In this document: piece after piece, positions 1 through 7,096 of the stretch | How positions within the stretch are numbered: position 1 is the first letter of the stretch | Layout: each line of letters begins with the position of its first letter | Assembly (NCBI GenBank): GCA_050942695.1 | Contig: JBMNNU010000017.1 | Location: 1-21,328 of the forward strand | Reading direction: 5' to 3' | Origin: JBMNNU01 sp050942695 | GTDB lineage: Bacteria > Chloroflexota > UBA6077 | DNA length: 21,328 nt | Made by a program: the position numbers and the translations under genes | Notes under the pieces: model-generated | Databases searched by the model: none | Told to the model about the DNA's origin: nothing | Seen by the model: the letters and a program-made list of their open reading frames with translations, nothing else

Positions 1-468
1 ATCGGCATGCAGGGTGATTCGGCCTTCCCTGGCAAAAGAGCTGAGGAAATGCTTTACCATCTCTCCCCTGAAACCACCGGTACCTATCTCAGAGAACTCG
101 CCAACGACTATCGCCTGGCCCCGGCCCCCCAAATCGACGGAAACCCTGGCTAGGGCTTCATCCATGGGCACCAGGGCATCTCCAAATCTGGTGATACCTT
201 TCCTATCGCCTAGGGCAGAATCGAGAGCCCGGCCAAGAGAGATGGCAACGTCCTCAATGGTGTGGTGTTCGTCCACGTGGAGGTCTCCGCGAGCATTTAC
301 CTCCAGATTGAAAAGCCCATGTTTTGCCAGTTGGGCCAGCATGTGGTCGAGAAAGCCGATGCCGGTATCAGCTCGGCACTCGCCTTCGCCATCCACCACC
401 CAGACGACGGATACATCGGTTTCAGCGGTCTTCCTGGAGTAGCTACCCTGCCTCTTGTTGGCGTCCAC
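1..468 (-). CDS. hisB: Imidazoleglycerol-phosphate dehydratase, partial (3' end beyond window)
   Basis: HisB removes water from imidazole glycerol phosphate to give imidazole acetol phosphate, the substrate of HisC encoded just before it. Reading the minus strand from a GTG at 468 gives 156 uninterrupted codons to the window edge. Family signatures visible are TGIGFLDHM (residues 35-43) and the metal-binding DEHHTIED block (66-73; His68, His69, Glu72), followed by a GDALVPMDEAL segment. The usual length is about 195 residues, so roughly 40 C-terminal residues are missing. GTG is chosen because a GGAGGAG ribosome binding site lies a few bases before it and it begins 12 bp after the hisC stop. 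It is a single-domain enzyme here, with no phosphatase fusion at the N-terminus. Recognition is firm; only the start codon is inferred. Confidence 0.93.
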   Translation of the reverse strand, partial: MDANKRQGSYSRKTAETDVSVVWVVDGEGECRADTGIGFLDHMLAQLAKHGLFNLEVNARGDLHVDEHHTIEDVAISLGRALDSALGDRKGITRFGDALVPMDEALARVSVDLGGRGQAIVVGEFSEIGTGGFRGEMVKHFLSSFAREGRITLHAD

Positions 469-480
469 TCTCGGCTCCTC

Positions 481-1587
481 CTACTTCTCTACTCGCCATT
501 CCCGCAATGCGGATATAATCGCATCAGTATGCTCGGGAAGGCCTACGCTTATCCTGATGGAGTTCATCAAACCGGGTTTCCTGAAGTAACGTATGATTAT
601 GCCTCTCCGGGCTAGGAAGTCCACTAGCTCGCCCGCATCCCCCTCTAGGAGATCACACAGCAGAAAGTTGCCCTGAGAGGGGTACACCCTTAAAAATTCG
701 ATGGATTCCAGACTGCTCTTTAGCCGCTCCCTCTCACAGATTATCTTTTCGACGTTGCCAAGCAGATAATCCAGATCCGAAAGCGAGGCGCGTACGGCTA
801 CTTCGGCGGCCACATTCAAGTTGTAGGGCTGCTTCATCTTCCACAATTGGCGGATCACGTCGGGCGGGAATACCCCATATCCAACCCTGAGGCCGGCCAA
901 CCCAGCCCACTTGCTAAAAGTTCGCAGCACCACCAGGTTTGGGTGCTTCTCCACCAGCGACACATGCGTCACCGAGGCAAACTCCGCGTAGGCTTCGTCC
1001 ACAACCACCAGGCGACCGGTGGCTAAGAGCCGCTCCACCTCGTCCACAGTGGCCACTAAACCAGATGGGTTGTTTGGAGAGTCCACGAAGATTACCTTGG
1101 TCCGGGGTGTGAGGGCCTTTTCCACCCCTTCCAGGTCGATCTGGAATCGATCGCCCCTCCGTACCGACACCGCATGCCCTCCGCACACCTGGGTGCTGAA
1201 TGAATACATGCCGAAGGTAGGTGGAAGTTGAATCACCTCATCGCCGGGCTCAAGATAGAGCCTCAACAGGTAATCGATCAACTCGTCGGAGCCCATGCCC
1301 AGCATCAGGCTTTCGGCGGGCACGCCAGCGTAACGAGAGAGCAGGGAGCGAGTCTCTTGCTGTAACGGGTCGGGATACCGGTTGAACCCATCGTACTCAG
1401 CCAAGGCTCGTGCTACCTTAAGAGAGCAGCCATAAGGGTTCTCGTTGCCGTCCAGTTTGATTATCTGGTCCAATCGAAGGCCTAGTCGCTGCGCCAGAAC
1501 CTCCGGCGTGCTAATGGGGACATATTCCTCCATATCCGCGATACAGCGTCTAACCGAAGGCGAGCTACCCTTCGCCATAGTATCCAA
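481..1587 (-). CDS. hisC: Histidinol-phosphate aminotransferase
   Basis: This PLP-dependent aminotransferase (fold type I) converts imidazole acetol phosphate plus glutamate to histidinol phosphate. The protein is 368 residues, normal for HisC. Visible landmarks are NENPYG (48-53), the cofactor-contacting PNNPSG (171-176), VVDEAY (195-200), the Schiff-base lysine Lys226 in TFSKWAGLAGLRVGY, and the substrate-carboxylate arginine in IRISVG near residue 346. It follows hisD with a 26-bp gap and precedes hisB by 12 bp, so the three genes are probably one transcript. Start: the first candidate is TTG at 1587, about 10 bases after a GGAGG; an in-frame ATG at 1578 (residue 4) is the alternative. Both are plausible, and the protein differs only by three residues. 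Confidence 0.93.
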   Translation of the reverse strand: MDTMAKGSSPSVRRCIADMEEYVPISTPEVLAQRLGLRLDQIIKLDGNENPYGCSLKVARALAEYDGFNRYPDPLQQETRSLLSRYAGVPAESLMLGMGSDELIDYLLRLYLEPGDEVIQLPPTFGMYSFSTQVCGGHAVSVRRGDRFQIDLEGVEKALTPRTKVIFVDSPNNPSGLVATVDEVERLLATGRLVVVDEAYAEFASVTHVSLVEKHPNLVVLRTFSKWAGLAGLRVGYGVFPPDVIRQLWKMKQPYNLNVAAEVAVRASLSDLDYLLGNVEKIICERERLKSSLESIEFLRVYPSQGNFLLCDLLEGDAGELVDFLARRGIIIRYFRKPGLMNSIRISVGLPEHTDAIISALREWRVEK

Positions 1588-1613
1588 ATCCCCAGTACCT
1601 CCCTGCTAGTGCT

Positions 1614-2951
1614 TCACTGTTGCCGCAACCTTCGCTCGATTGATGCCGCATGGGCATCCAGCCCCTCAGCCCTGGCGATTTTCATGGCTGCGGGGCCTAA
1701 CTGCTTCAGCCCATCTTCATTAACGGCGAATAGGCTGCTGATCTTAACGAAATCATCAACGCTCAAAGGTGAAGAGAAACGAGCGCTCCCGCCGGTGGGC
1801 ATCACGTGGCTGGGTCCTGCGATGTAATCCCCCAGCGCCTCTACCGAATGGGATCCGACGAAGATCCCACCTGCCGCCCGCACCGAGTCCAAAAGCGCCC
1901 ACGGGTCCGCAACCTCCAGGCAGAGATGCTCCGGGGCGTATTCGTTGGCCAACTGCACGGCTTCCGCAAGGTCGGCTACCAGCACAACCCCACACATCTT
2001 CTCCATCGACTCGCGCGCGATCTGAGCCCTTTGCAGATCTCGCAACTGTCGTTCGATCTCCTCAGGGAGCTGTTCGAGCAACGATGGTGAGGTCGTGATT
2101 AGTATCGGTTGCGCCAGGGCGTCGTGCTCGGCTTGGGCTAGAAGGTCGGCTACGACATGCTCCACTCTCGCCACATCGTCTGCTATCACTAATGTTTCGG
2201 TTGGGCCGGAAAGAGCATCTATCCCCACCGCGCCCGATACCATCCGTTTCGCTAGGGCGACGAATAGGTTACCCGGCCCCAGGATTTTGTCTACTCGCGG
2301 GACGGATTGGGTGCCATAAGCCATTGCCGCGATGGCCTGCGCCCCACCCAGCTTGTATATCGCCGATACCCCTGCTATCTGCGCGGCTGCCAGCACCGTA
2401 GCCGGTATCCTCCCATCTTTTGCCGGAGGCGTACAAACGATGATTTCCGCCACTCCAGCGGCTTTAGCGGGAAGAGCGGACATCAGCAAAGAGCTGGGAT
2501 AGGCAGCGGTGCCGCCGGGAACGTACAACCCCACACGGTTAAGGGGGCGAATTATCTGCCCGAAAACTCCTTCGGGCGTGGTCTCGATCCAGGATTGTCT
2601 GGCCGCTTTCCTGTGGAACGTCAGGATACGATCGGCTGCCAACTGGAGGGCATCGAGCAGATCAGCAGGAATCCGCTGGCGCGCCGAGGCGATTTCATCT
2701 GAATCTACCTTCAGCGGTTGGTGATAGGCTCCGTCTATCAGCTTGCAGTAATACTCTAGGGCTTTGTCCCCTTCGGCCTTGACTGCTGATACGATCCTTT
2801 CTACAACCTCTAACGGGGTCAGCGCTTCTCCGAATGTCTTCTGAATCCGCAGGTCAAGACTGGGAGGTACTGCCAATTGGTCCAATTCTCGGCCTGAAAG
2901 CAGCAGCAGGCGGCCTTCTTCTATCGATCGTGCTATGCGCAAATTGATCAT
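1614..2951 (-). CDS. hisD: Histidinol dehydrogenase
   Basis: HisD carries out the last two steps of histidine synthesis, oxidising histidinol to histidine with two NAD+ and a bound zinc. The 445-residue product is full length. Conserved blocks in order are PGGTAAYPSSLLMSALPAK (145-163), GPGNLFVALAKR (225-236), GIDALSGPTE (243-252), EHLCLE (341-346) and GDYIAGPSHVMPTGGSARF (374-392). By comparison with the E. coli enzyme the zinc ligands should be Gln273, His276, Asp375 and His434, and the catalytic pair Glu341/His342; all are present. The ATG at 2951 follows a GAGG about 11 bases upstream. It is the first gene of the leftward operon. No hisG precedes it here, so the remaining his genes lie left of the window or elsewhere. 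Confidence 0.95.
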   Translation of the reverse strand: MINLRIARSIEEGRLLLLSGRELDQLAVPPSLDLRIQKTFGEALTPLEVVERIVSAVKAEGDKALEYYCKLIDGAYHQPLKVDSDEIASARQRIPADLLDALQLAADRILTFHRKAARQSWIETTPEGVFGQIIRPLNRVGLYVPGGTAAYPSSLLMSALPAKAAGVAEIIVCTPPAKDGRIPATVLAAAQIAGVSAIYKLGGAQAIAAMAYGTQSVPRVDKILGPGNLFVALAKRMVSGAVGIDALSGPTETLVIADDVARVEHVVADLLAQAEHDALAQPILITTSPSLLEQLPEEIERQLRDLQRAQIARESMEKMCGVVLVADLAEAVQLANEYAPEHLCLEVADPWALLDSVRAAGGIFVGSHSVEALGDYIAGPSHVMPTGGSARFSSPLSVDDFVKISSLFAVNEDGLKQLGPAAMKIARAEGLDAHAASIERRLRQQ

Positions 2952-2970
2952 TGGTAACAGACCTCAGCGA

Positions 2971-2991
2971 GTCAGCTATCGGCTTTTAGCT
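2971..2991 (-). repeat. Three AGCT-family heptamers in the hisD leader
   Basis: Read on the minus strand, three consecutive 7-mers share an AGC start (AGCTAAA, AGCCGAT, AGCTGAC). They lie 20-40 bases upstream of the hisD start and therefore probably in its untranslated leader. They match in design, and in opposite orientation, the longer array at 3151-3206. Confidence 0.5.
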
Positions 2992-3030
2992 TATTACTGG
3001 TGTCGTGTGAACGTGTGCTTTGGCTGCGAT

Positions 3031-3055
3031 TGCGAACCTGGAACGCAGGTTGGCA
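3031..3055. promoter_or_regulatory. 25-bp dyad upstream of hisD
   Basis: Two 10-base arms, TGCGAACCTG and CAGGTTGGCA, are complementary at 9 of 10 positions around a 5-base centre (GAACG). The dyad lies about 80-105 bases upstream of the hisD start. It could be an operator or an RNA hairpin in a his leader. No run of His codons or T tract accompanies it, so classical His-leader attenuation is not supported. Confidence 0.4.
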
Positions 3056-3150
3056 GTCAAATTGTGATCATATCAACTAAATATGGTAATCTGAGATGTA
3101 ACAGTCAGCACTTTCTTTCGTTGTAATACTGAAGGCTAACTGAAACAGCA

Positions 3151-3206
3151 GCCGAGAGCTAACTACTAAAAGCTGGTAGCTGATAGCTCAAAGCTAAAAG
3201 CTTCAA
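3151..3206 (+). repeat. Array of eight AGCT-family heptamers
   Basis: Eight contiguous 7-mers in perfect register, seven of them starting GC: GCCGAGA, GCTAACT, ACTAAAA, GCTGGTA, GCTGATA, GCTCAAA, GCTAAAA, GCTTCAA. GCT is the conserved part and the last four bases vary. The array lies about 40 bp upstream of the predicted kinase promoter. Some versions contain TGA or TAG in the 21-base cycle, so this family could not easily be tolerated in coding sequence, and it is seen only between genes. Confidence 0.7.
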
Positions 3207-3244
3207 GGGATTGTAACACTTTGGTTGAGAAAGGTGTAGTTTGC

Positions 3245-3274
3245 TTGCTGCTGTTCCCAACCGGGTGTTATACT
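3245..3274 (+). promoter_or_regulatory. Predicted sigma-70-type promoter for the kinase/regulator genes
   Basis: TTGCTG, an 18-bp spacer and TATACT, followed by a T-rich tract, place a transcription start near 3281, about 26 bases before the first candidate start codon. This is consensus matching by eye only. Confidence 0.45.
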
Positions 3275-3307
3275 TTTTTTCCGACGTATGCATAGCGCGT
3301 ACGCAAT

Positions 3308-4399
3308 TTGGTGATCAATGTGGATCAAAACGATCAACGATTGTTAACGGCAGCGGCAGCGGCGATCAGCGACGCTCAAAACAAACTTCAGGCTCTCTCC
3401 ACTGAGGCTAAGCATCTGTACCAGCAACGACTAAGCGAGTGGGAGCAGTGTAGACACACCCTAGAGCAATTGGCTGCTTTGCTGAACTCCCAGACAGTTG
3501 GTATAGAGGCAGGTGTAATCCAGGGAGACGAGGCAGAAAACCGTAAAGGCCTCATGGCAGATGAGGCGAGACTCCGCGAGAACTATGCTGAACTAGCTGA
3601 GGCCGTATTCCGCCTTCGCCAGATCGATCGGCTGCTGGAAGCCAGCGCCCGTCGTTTGGAGGCCGATTGCCAGTGGCTCCAGGAGGGAAGCAGCTTCGAT
3701 GGGGCGCGGGATCACGACCAATCCGGGGCCGATTGCGCTATCCGGATATTGCAAGCCCGCGAACAGGAGAGGCTGAGATTGGCCAGGGAGATCCACGATG
3801 GGCCGGCTCAGGTACTGGCGAACGCCGTCTTCGAACTGGAGTATTTCGAACGGCTACTGGAAAACGATCCCGCAGCCATCAAGGAGCATCTTGCGCAGTT
3901 GAAGAGCGATATCAGGAACGGCCTGACGGGGGTACGTAGATCCATTTTCAATCTCCGCCCCCCATCGCTCAGTGATGTGGATTTCTTTGTCGCGCTTCGC
4001 CGTTATCTGGAAGACTTTGGCAAGAATTTTGGATTGAAAGTTGTTGCCTCGTTTCCGGATAAGGCAGAGCGTCTGCCGCCTCCCAAGGATGTAGCGATCT
4101 TTCGCATCTTTCAGGAGACGTTGCAGAACATCCAGAAGCATGCCGACGCCAAGAAGATCTCGGTTAAGTGCACCTATGGGCCTACTACTCTGAAAATTCA
4201 GATTGAAGACGACGGGCATGGGTTCGATCCCGCCGGCATCGAGAAGCGGAATCCAAGGAGTATGGGGATCGTGACGATGCGGGAGCGTGCAGAGTTGATC
4301 GATGCTCAACTGGATATCCACTCATCTCCAGGGCACGGAACCAGAGTAATACTGGTCGTGCCGTTGGCGAGCGCCCCAGCTAAGTCAGATCAGAACTGA
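3308..4399 (+). CDS. DegS-like cytoplasmic sensor histidine kinase (HisKA_3 / HATPase_c)
   Basis: The 363-residue protein has no membrane segment or signal peptide. Residues 1-130 are Ala/Gln/Glu-rich and probably form a coiled-coil input region, as in Bacillus DegS. The dimerisation/phospho-acceptor box is LAREIHDGPAQ with His163. The ATPase domain has an N-box QETLQNIQKHA (Asn274), DDGHGFD (301-307) and a second Gly-rich stretch near MGIVTMRERAEL. This predicts ATP-dependent autophosphorylation on His163 and transfer to the response regulator 76 bp downstream. Start: TTG at 3308, GTG at 3311 or GTG at 3320 are all possible, since no clear ribosome binding site is present. The signal sensed is unknown. 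Its position before the Flp/Tad genes suggests, but does not prove, control of pilus expression. Confidence 0.9.
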   Translation: MVINVDQNDQRLLTAAAAAISDAQNKLQALSTEAKHLYQQRLSEWEQCRHTLEQLAALLNSQTVGIEAGVIQGDEAENRKGLMADEARLRENYAELAEAVFRLRQIDRLLEASARRLEADCQWLQEGSSFDGARDHDQSGADCAIRILQAREQERLRLAREIHDGPAQVLANAVFELEYFERLLENDPAAIKEHLAQLKSDIRNGLTGVRRSIFNLRPPSLSDVDFFVALRRYLEDFGKNFGLKVVASFPDKAERLPPPKDVAIFRIFQETLQNIQKHADAKKISVKCTYGPTTLKIQIEDDGHGFDPAGIEKRNPRSMGIVTMRERAELIDAQLDIHSSPGHGTRVILVVPLASAPAKSDQN

Positions 4400-4475
4400 T
4401 TTCCCATCTTACGCACAGCTATGGGATGCTGTTAGGTCCAGCCGGTGGTAGATTTTCAAAGTAAGAAGATATATA

Positions 4476-5195
4476 GTGACAACGGAATCGTCTACTAAAG
4501 CTATTGAAAAGAAAATTCGAATCCTGGTTGTAGATGACCATCCGCTCTTCCTTCAGGGGGTGCGTTGGGCTATCGCTGCGGAGCCCGACATCGATATTGT
4601 GGCAGAGGCAACCGATGGCGAAGAGGCGTTAAAGCTGGCGGAGAAGTACGCTCCCGATGTTGTATTGAGCGACGTGAACATACCGGGGCCAGATGGGGTC
4701 GAGCTGACCCGATCGCTGAAGAGCCTGCTCCCCAACACCGGGGTGATCTTGATGACCGCCTATGACGACGAGGAACAGCTTTTCGATGCCATTCGAGTTG
4801 GTGCAGCAGCCTACTTCCTGAAGGACCTAGGCCCTCGCGAGTTGATGGATGGCATACGCAGGGTCAGCAGAGGCGAACATCTGATTAATGAGAACGTCTT
4901 GTCCAAACCGATGGTCGCATCTCGGGTGTTACGCGAGTTCAGCGACATCGGATCGAGCGCTAGGGAGATCGAGCCGCTGTTCATCCCTCTCTCTAACCGG
5001 GAGATCGAAGTGCTGGAGGAGATCGCCAAGGGTAACAGCAACAAGGAGATCGCTCGAGCCCTGAAGATCAGCGACCAGACCGTAAAGAATCACATCACTT
5101 CGATTCTGAGAAAGCTGGCCGTCAACGACCGCACCCAAGCTGTGGTATATGCGATCCGACATGGATGGATCAAGATGGAGGAGTTGCCAGAGTAG
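4476..5195 (+). CDS. NarL/LuxR-family response regulator
   Basis: A 239-residue two-domain regulator. The N-terminal receiver has the acidic pair Asp20/Asp21, the phospho-acceptor Asp66 (LSDVNIPGPDG), the switch Thr in MTAYDDEE and Lys116 (YFLKD). The C-terminal GerE-type helix-turn-helix covers about 172-232 (LSNREIEVLEEIAKGNSNKEIA, then the recognition helix around QTVKNHITSILRKL). The order kinase-regulator-kinase-like protein indicates it is the phosphorylation partner of the DegS-like kinase. It starts with GTG at 4476 behind a weak purine stretch and ends 4 bp before the next start, so translation is probably coupled. Likely targets are the adjacent flp/tad promoters (inference; see the dyad at 6360-6383). 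Confidence 0.92.
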   Translation: MTTESSTKAIEKKIRILVVDDHPLFLQGVRWAIAAEPDIDIVAEATDGEEALKLAEKYAPDVVLSDVNIPGPDGVELTRSLKSLLPNTGVILMTAYDDEEQLFDAIRVGAAAYFLKDLGPRELMDGIRRVSRGEHLINENVLSKPMVASRVLREFSDIGSSAREIEPLFIPLSNREIEVLEEIAKGNSNKEIARALKISDQTVKNHITSILRKLAVNDRTQAVVYAIRHGWIKMEELPE

Positions 5196-5199
5196 GAAA

Positions 5200-6297
5200 A
5201 TGTCGAACAGTCCACCTAGGGTTATTTCGGCTATCGAGGCACTCAACACAACAATAGAACTGTTCAACCGTGAAAAAACGGCGATGGCGGACCAGCGAAA
5301 AGAGATCGGGGTATTGATCAAACAGGCTGTTGCCGAGATCGATCGTTTAACTCAACGCAATAGAGAAACCTCATCGCAGGTCCGACAGCTCGAAGCGAAT
5401 ATCGAGAGCTTCCCCCGCACCGAGATCAAACAGATCTATTCAACGCATCAGGAAAGCCAGATGCGGCTGTTCATGATGCAGACCCAACTAGAGCACTTGA
5501 GAAGCCGCCAGGCAAACCTCGAGCGAACGGAACAACTGCTGGATGGCTTCCTGCAGATGACCGAATCGCTCCTGCAACTGGACCAGGCCTCCGGCTCTGA
5601 AGGATTCCTCGGCTCGGCCGCTAAACCGGCCTCATCTCTCGGGATGTCCGCCGTGATTGACTCGATAGAAACAGCTAAACTCCGGCTCTCCCGCCAACTC
5701 CAAGACGGCCCACTCGAAACCATGAGCGATCTGATACTCCGATGCGAAGTATGCGAACGGTTAGCCACCGTCGATGCAGAGAAGAGTAGAGATGAGCTGG
5801 TTCTGTTGAGGCTCGCTCTATCCCAGGCCTTGAATTCCATCCGCCAGTTGATCTACGAACTCCAACCCCCTACATTTGAAGAACTGGGGCTGGGGGTAGC
5901 GCTGCGAAAATATCTGGAAACATCCAGGTTGAGCGAAAGGCTTCAAACTAACCTCGAGATTAGCGGCCAGGAGAAGCGCCTTCCAGAGAGCGTGGAGCTG
6001 GCTATCTTTCGCATCCTGCAAGAGGCGTTGGCGAACTGCTTCGAACACTCAAGGGCGCGCCGAGTGAACGTTACTCTGCGATACGAAGACGCGCAGCTTT
6101 TGGCGACAGTAACGGACGATGGGCAAGGCTTCGACGCAACCTCATCTCTATCCGAAAGCAGACAAAAAAAGCACTCCGGATTATCCGATATGAAGGGACA
6201 GGCCGAAGTAATCGGCGCCACTCTGGAGGTGGTAAGCAATCCAGGGTCCGGCTGCGTCGTCAGTTTGGCAGTTCCTATCTCATCCTCAACCCCATAA
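5200..6297 (+). CDS. Histidine-kinase-like protein lacking the phospho-acceptor histidine
   Basis: 365 residues, same architecture as the kinase at 3308: an N-terminal coiled coil (about 10-130), a HisKA_3-like helical region and a HATPase_c domain. The H-box reads LSRQLQDGPLETMS where its neighbour reads LAREIHDGPAQ, so Gln168 (codon CAA at 5701-5703) stands in place of His. The ATP-binding residues look intact: QEALANCFEHS (Asn279), TDDGQGFD (305-312) and a Gly-rich GLSDMKGQAEV. It therefore probably binds ATP but cannot autophosphorylate at the usual site. It may form a heterodimer with the true kinase, act as a phosphatase of the regulator, or be a ligand-sensing adaptor. The ATG at 5200 is preferred to a start at 5149, which would overlap the regulator gene by 47 bp. 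Confidence 0.85.
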   Translation: MSNSPPRVISAIEALNTTIELFNREKTAMADQRKEIGVLIKQAVAEIDRLTQRNRETSSQVRQLEANIESFPRTEIKQIYSTHQESQMRLFMMQTQLEHLRSRQANLERTEQLLDGFLQMTESLLQLDQASGSEGFLGSAAKPASSLGMSAVIDSIETAKLRLSRQLQDGPLETMSDLILRCEVCERLATVDAEKSRDELVLLRLALSQALNSIRQLIYELQPPTFEELGLGVALRKYLETSRLSERLQTNLEISGQEKRLPESVELAIFRILQEALANCFEHSRARRVNVTLRYEDAQLLATVTDDGQGFDATSSLSESRQKKHSGLSDMKGQAEVIGATLEVVSNPGSGCVVSLAVPISSSTP

Positions 6298-6359
6298 TCC
6301 CTTTCATCAACTAGTACCATCATCCTATTGCTCTACCTCACGAATAATTTCAGTATTTG

Positions 6360-6383
6360 GTTGTAGATCGTCGACGATACAAC
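6360..6383. promoter_or_regulatory. Dyad upstream of the first pilin gene (candidate operator)
   Basis: A perfect 12-bp palindrome, ATCGTCGACGAT (6367-6378), is flanked by GTTGT on the left and ACAAC on the right, giving an extended inverted repeat with a two-base bulge. It lies 40-63 bases before the chosen flp start. NarL/LuxR-type regulators bind inverted repeats, so this is a reasonable candidate site for the regulator at 4476, but the link is inferred from position only. Confidence 0.35.
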
Positions 6384-6422
6384 GCTACAAGTAAAGAGTA
6401 CACCTGTTCAGGGAGGTACCGA

Positions 6423-6608
6423 TTGTACGATTCTGTTTACAGCTTCCTCGCCGGGAGATTACTACGCGACGAGAATGGGCAGGGGATGCTGGAATACGCC
6501 CTGGTCATAACCTTCGTTGCGCTCATCGTCATTTCAGCGTTGTTCATTCTGGGTCCCAAGGTCGGCAATTTATTCAACGAAGCCGGCAATCAATTGATCA
6601 TCAGGTAG
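6423..6608 (+). CDS. flp: Flp-type prepilin, first copy
   Basis: Major subunit of a Tad/Flp type IVc pilus. The predicted product is 61 residues: a short leader, the prepilin peptidase site G/QGMLEY with Glu at +5 and Tyr at +6 of the mature protein, then a single hydrophobic helix (LVITFVALIVISALFIL) and the tail GPKVGNLFNEAGNQL. Start: TTG at 6423 is chosen over an upstream in-frame TTG at 6357. It has a strong GGGAGG six bases upstream, and the resulting leader matches the length of the second pilin. The mature part is nearly the same as that of the gene at 6772, so the two are recent or functionally constrained duplicates. Confidence 0.9.
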   Translation: MYDSVYSFLAGRLLRDENGQGMLEYALVITFVALIVISALFILGPKVGNLFNEAGNQLIIR

Positions 6609-6699
6609 TACAATATTCCTATTGTTCCACTTCCGGGGCAGGAGCAACATCTATGTGCGATCGGTCGTACCGAAAAAACGACATGTCTAATTCAGGAAA

Positions 6700-6735
6700 T
6701 TGGTGATCGATTCAAGCGCGACTTTATAAGGTCGC
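6700..6735 (+). promoter_or_regulatory. Possible promoter and small hairpin before the second pilin gene
   Basis: TTGGTG, a 17-bp spacer and TTTATA form a weak promoter-like pair. Overlapping it, GCGACTT and AGGTCGC (6718-6724 with 6729-6735) can pair around a TATA loop. Either reading would affect only the second pilin gene, which starts 37 bases later. Evidence is by eye and weak. Confidence 0.25.
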
Positions 6736-6771
6736 AGTATCTACCGTCACTGATAAGAAAGGAGTTGAATA

Positions 6772-6954
6772 ATGCGCGATTTCATCGACAGGGCTTTCAT
6801 CCAGATGACCGTTCGGGACGAAGAGGGCCAGGGCATGGTCGAATATGGTTTGATCATCGCCCTCGTGGCAATCGTGGTCATCGCCGCTCTTATGATCCTC
6901 GGCCCTAAGATCGGCAACCTGTTCAATGAAGCCGGGAATCAGCTACAGTACTAA
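6772..6954 (+). CDS. flp: Flp-type prepilin, second copy
   Basis: 60-residue Flp pilin with an ATG start behind an AAGGAG. The leader MRDFIDRAFIQMTVRDEEG ends at the processing site G/QGMVEY, followed by a hydrophobic helix (IIALVAIVVIAALMIL) and GPKIGNLFNEAGNQLQY. It shares almost all of the mature sequence with the pilin at 6423 but differs in leader and translation signals (ATG with AAGGAG versus TTG with GGGAGG), so the two may be made at different levels. It needs a prepilin peptidase (TadV/CpaA), which is not encoded in this window. Confidence 0.93.
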   Translation: MRDFIDRAFIQMTVRDEEGQGMVEYGLIIALVAIVVIAALMILGPKIGNLFNEAGNQLQY

Positions 6955-6988
6955 TCGGCATTTGGCAAATCCAGGCAATTCAGTGGAG

Positions 6989-7015
6989 CGGGGCCTGCCG
7001 CATGGGCAGGTCCCG
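6989..7015 (+). terminator. Hairpin after the pilin genes
   Basis: An 11-bp stem (6989-6999 with 7005-7015, one G-T pair) closes a 5-base loop, about 35 bases after the second pilin stop. No T tract follows, so it may be a weak or partial terminator, or a 3' stabilising hairpin that keeps abundant pilin mRNA separate from the machinery genes, which have their own promoter just downstream. Confidence 0.5.
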
Positions 7016-7043
7016 ACTCATTATGGTTGGTACATATCTCCTA

Positions 7044-7073
7044 TTGATTTGGTCGAACCCGCTTTCCTATAAT
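7044..7073 (+). promoter_or_regulatory. Predicted promoter for the cpaB-comFC gene run
   Basis: TTGATT, an 18-bp spacer and a perfect TATAAT at 7068-7073 predict a start near 7080, 17 bases before the cpaB ATG. It is the best -10 match noted in the window. With the hairpin before it, it suggests that the pilus machinery is transcribed apart from the pilins. Confidence 0.55.
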
Positions 7074-7096
7074 CCGCCATCAAGGTTGTAGAAGCT

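Larger units (their letters stand above)
2952..3307. other. Divergent intergenic region between hisD and the kinase gene (356 bp)
   Basis: No convincing gene is seen here. The one 63-codon open frame (2935-3126) has no ribosome binding site, overlaps the start of hisD in antisense and has no recognisable product. The region holds, from left to right, three heptamers of the AGCT family, a 25-bp dyad, an eight-unit heptamer array and a rightward sigma-70-like promoter, all listed separately. I could not find a convincing minus-strand -35/-10 pair for the his operon. Confidence 0.6.

Noticed and set aside
262..615. Plus-strand open frames across hisB/hisC
   Set aside because: Opposite strand of clear his genes; no recognisable product.
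2935..3126. 63-codon open frame in the his/kinase spacer
   Set aside because: No ribosome binding site, no recognisable product, starts antisense inside hisD, and covers a dyad and repeat DNA. Treated as chance.
3854..4321. 155-codon antisense open frame under the kinase gene
   Set aside because: It is the complement of the well-supported HisKA_3/HATPase region; the sense strand has all family motifs.
6357..6422. 22-residue N-terminal extension of the first pilin
   Set aside because: The extension runs through the palindrome and the GGGAGG ribosome binding site; the shorter form matches the second pilin.
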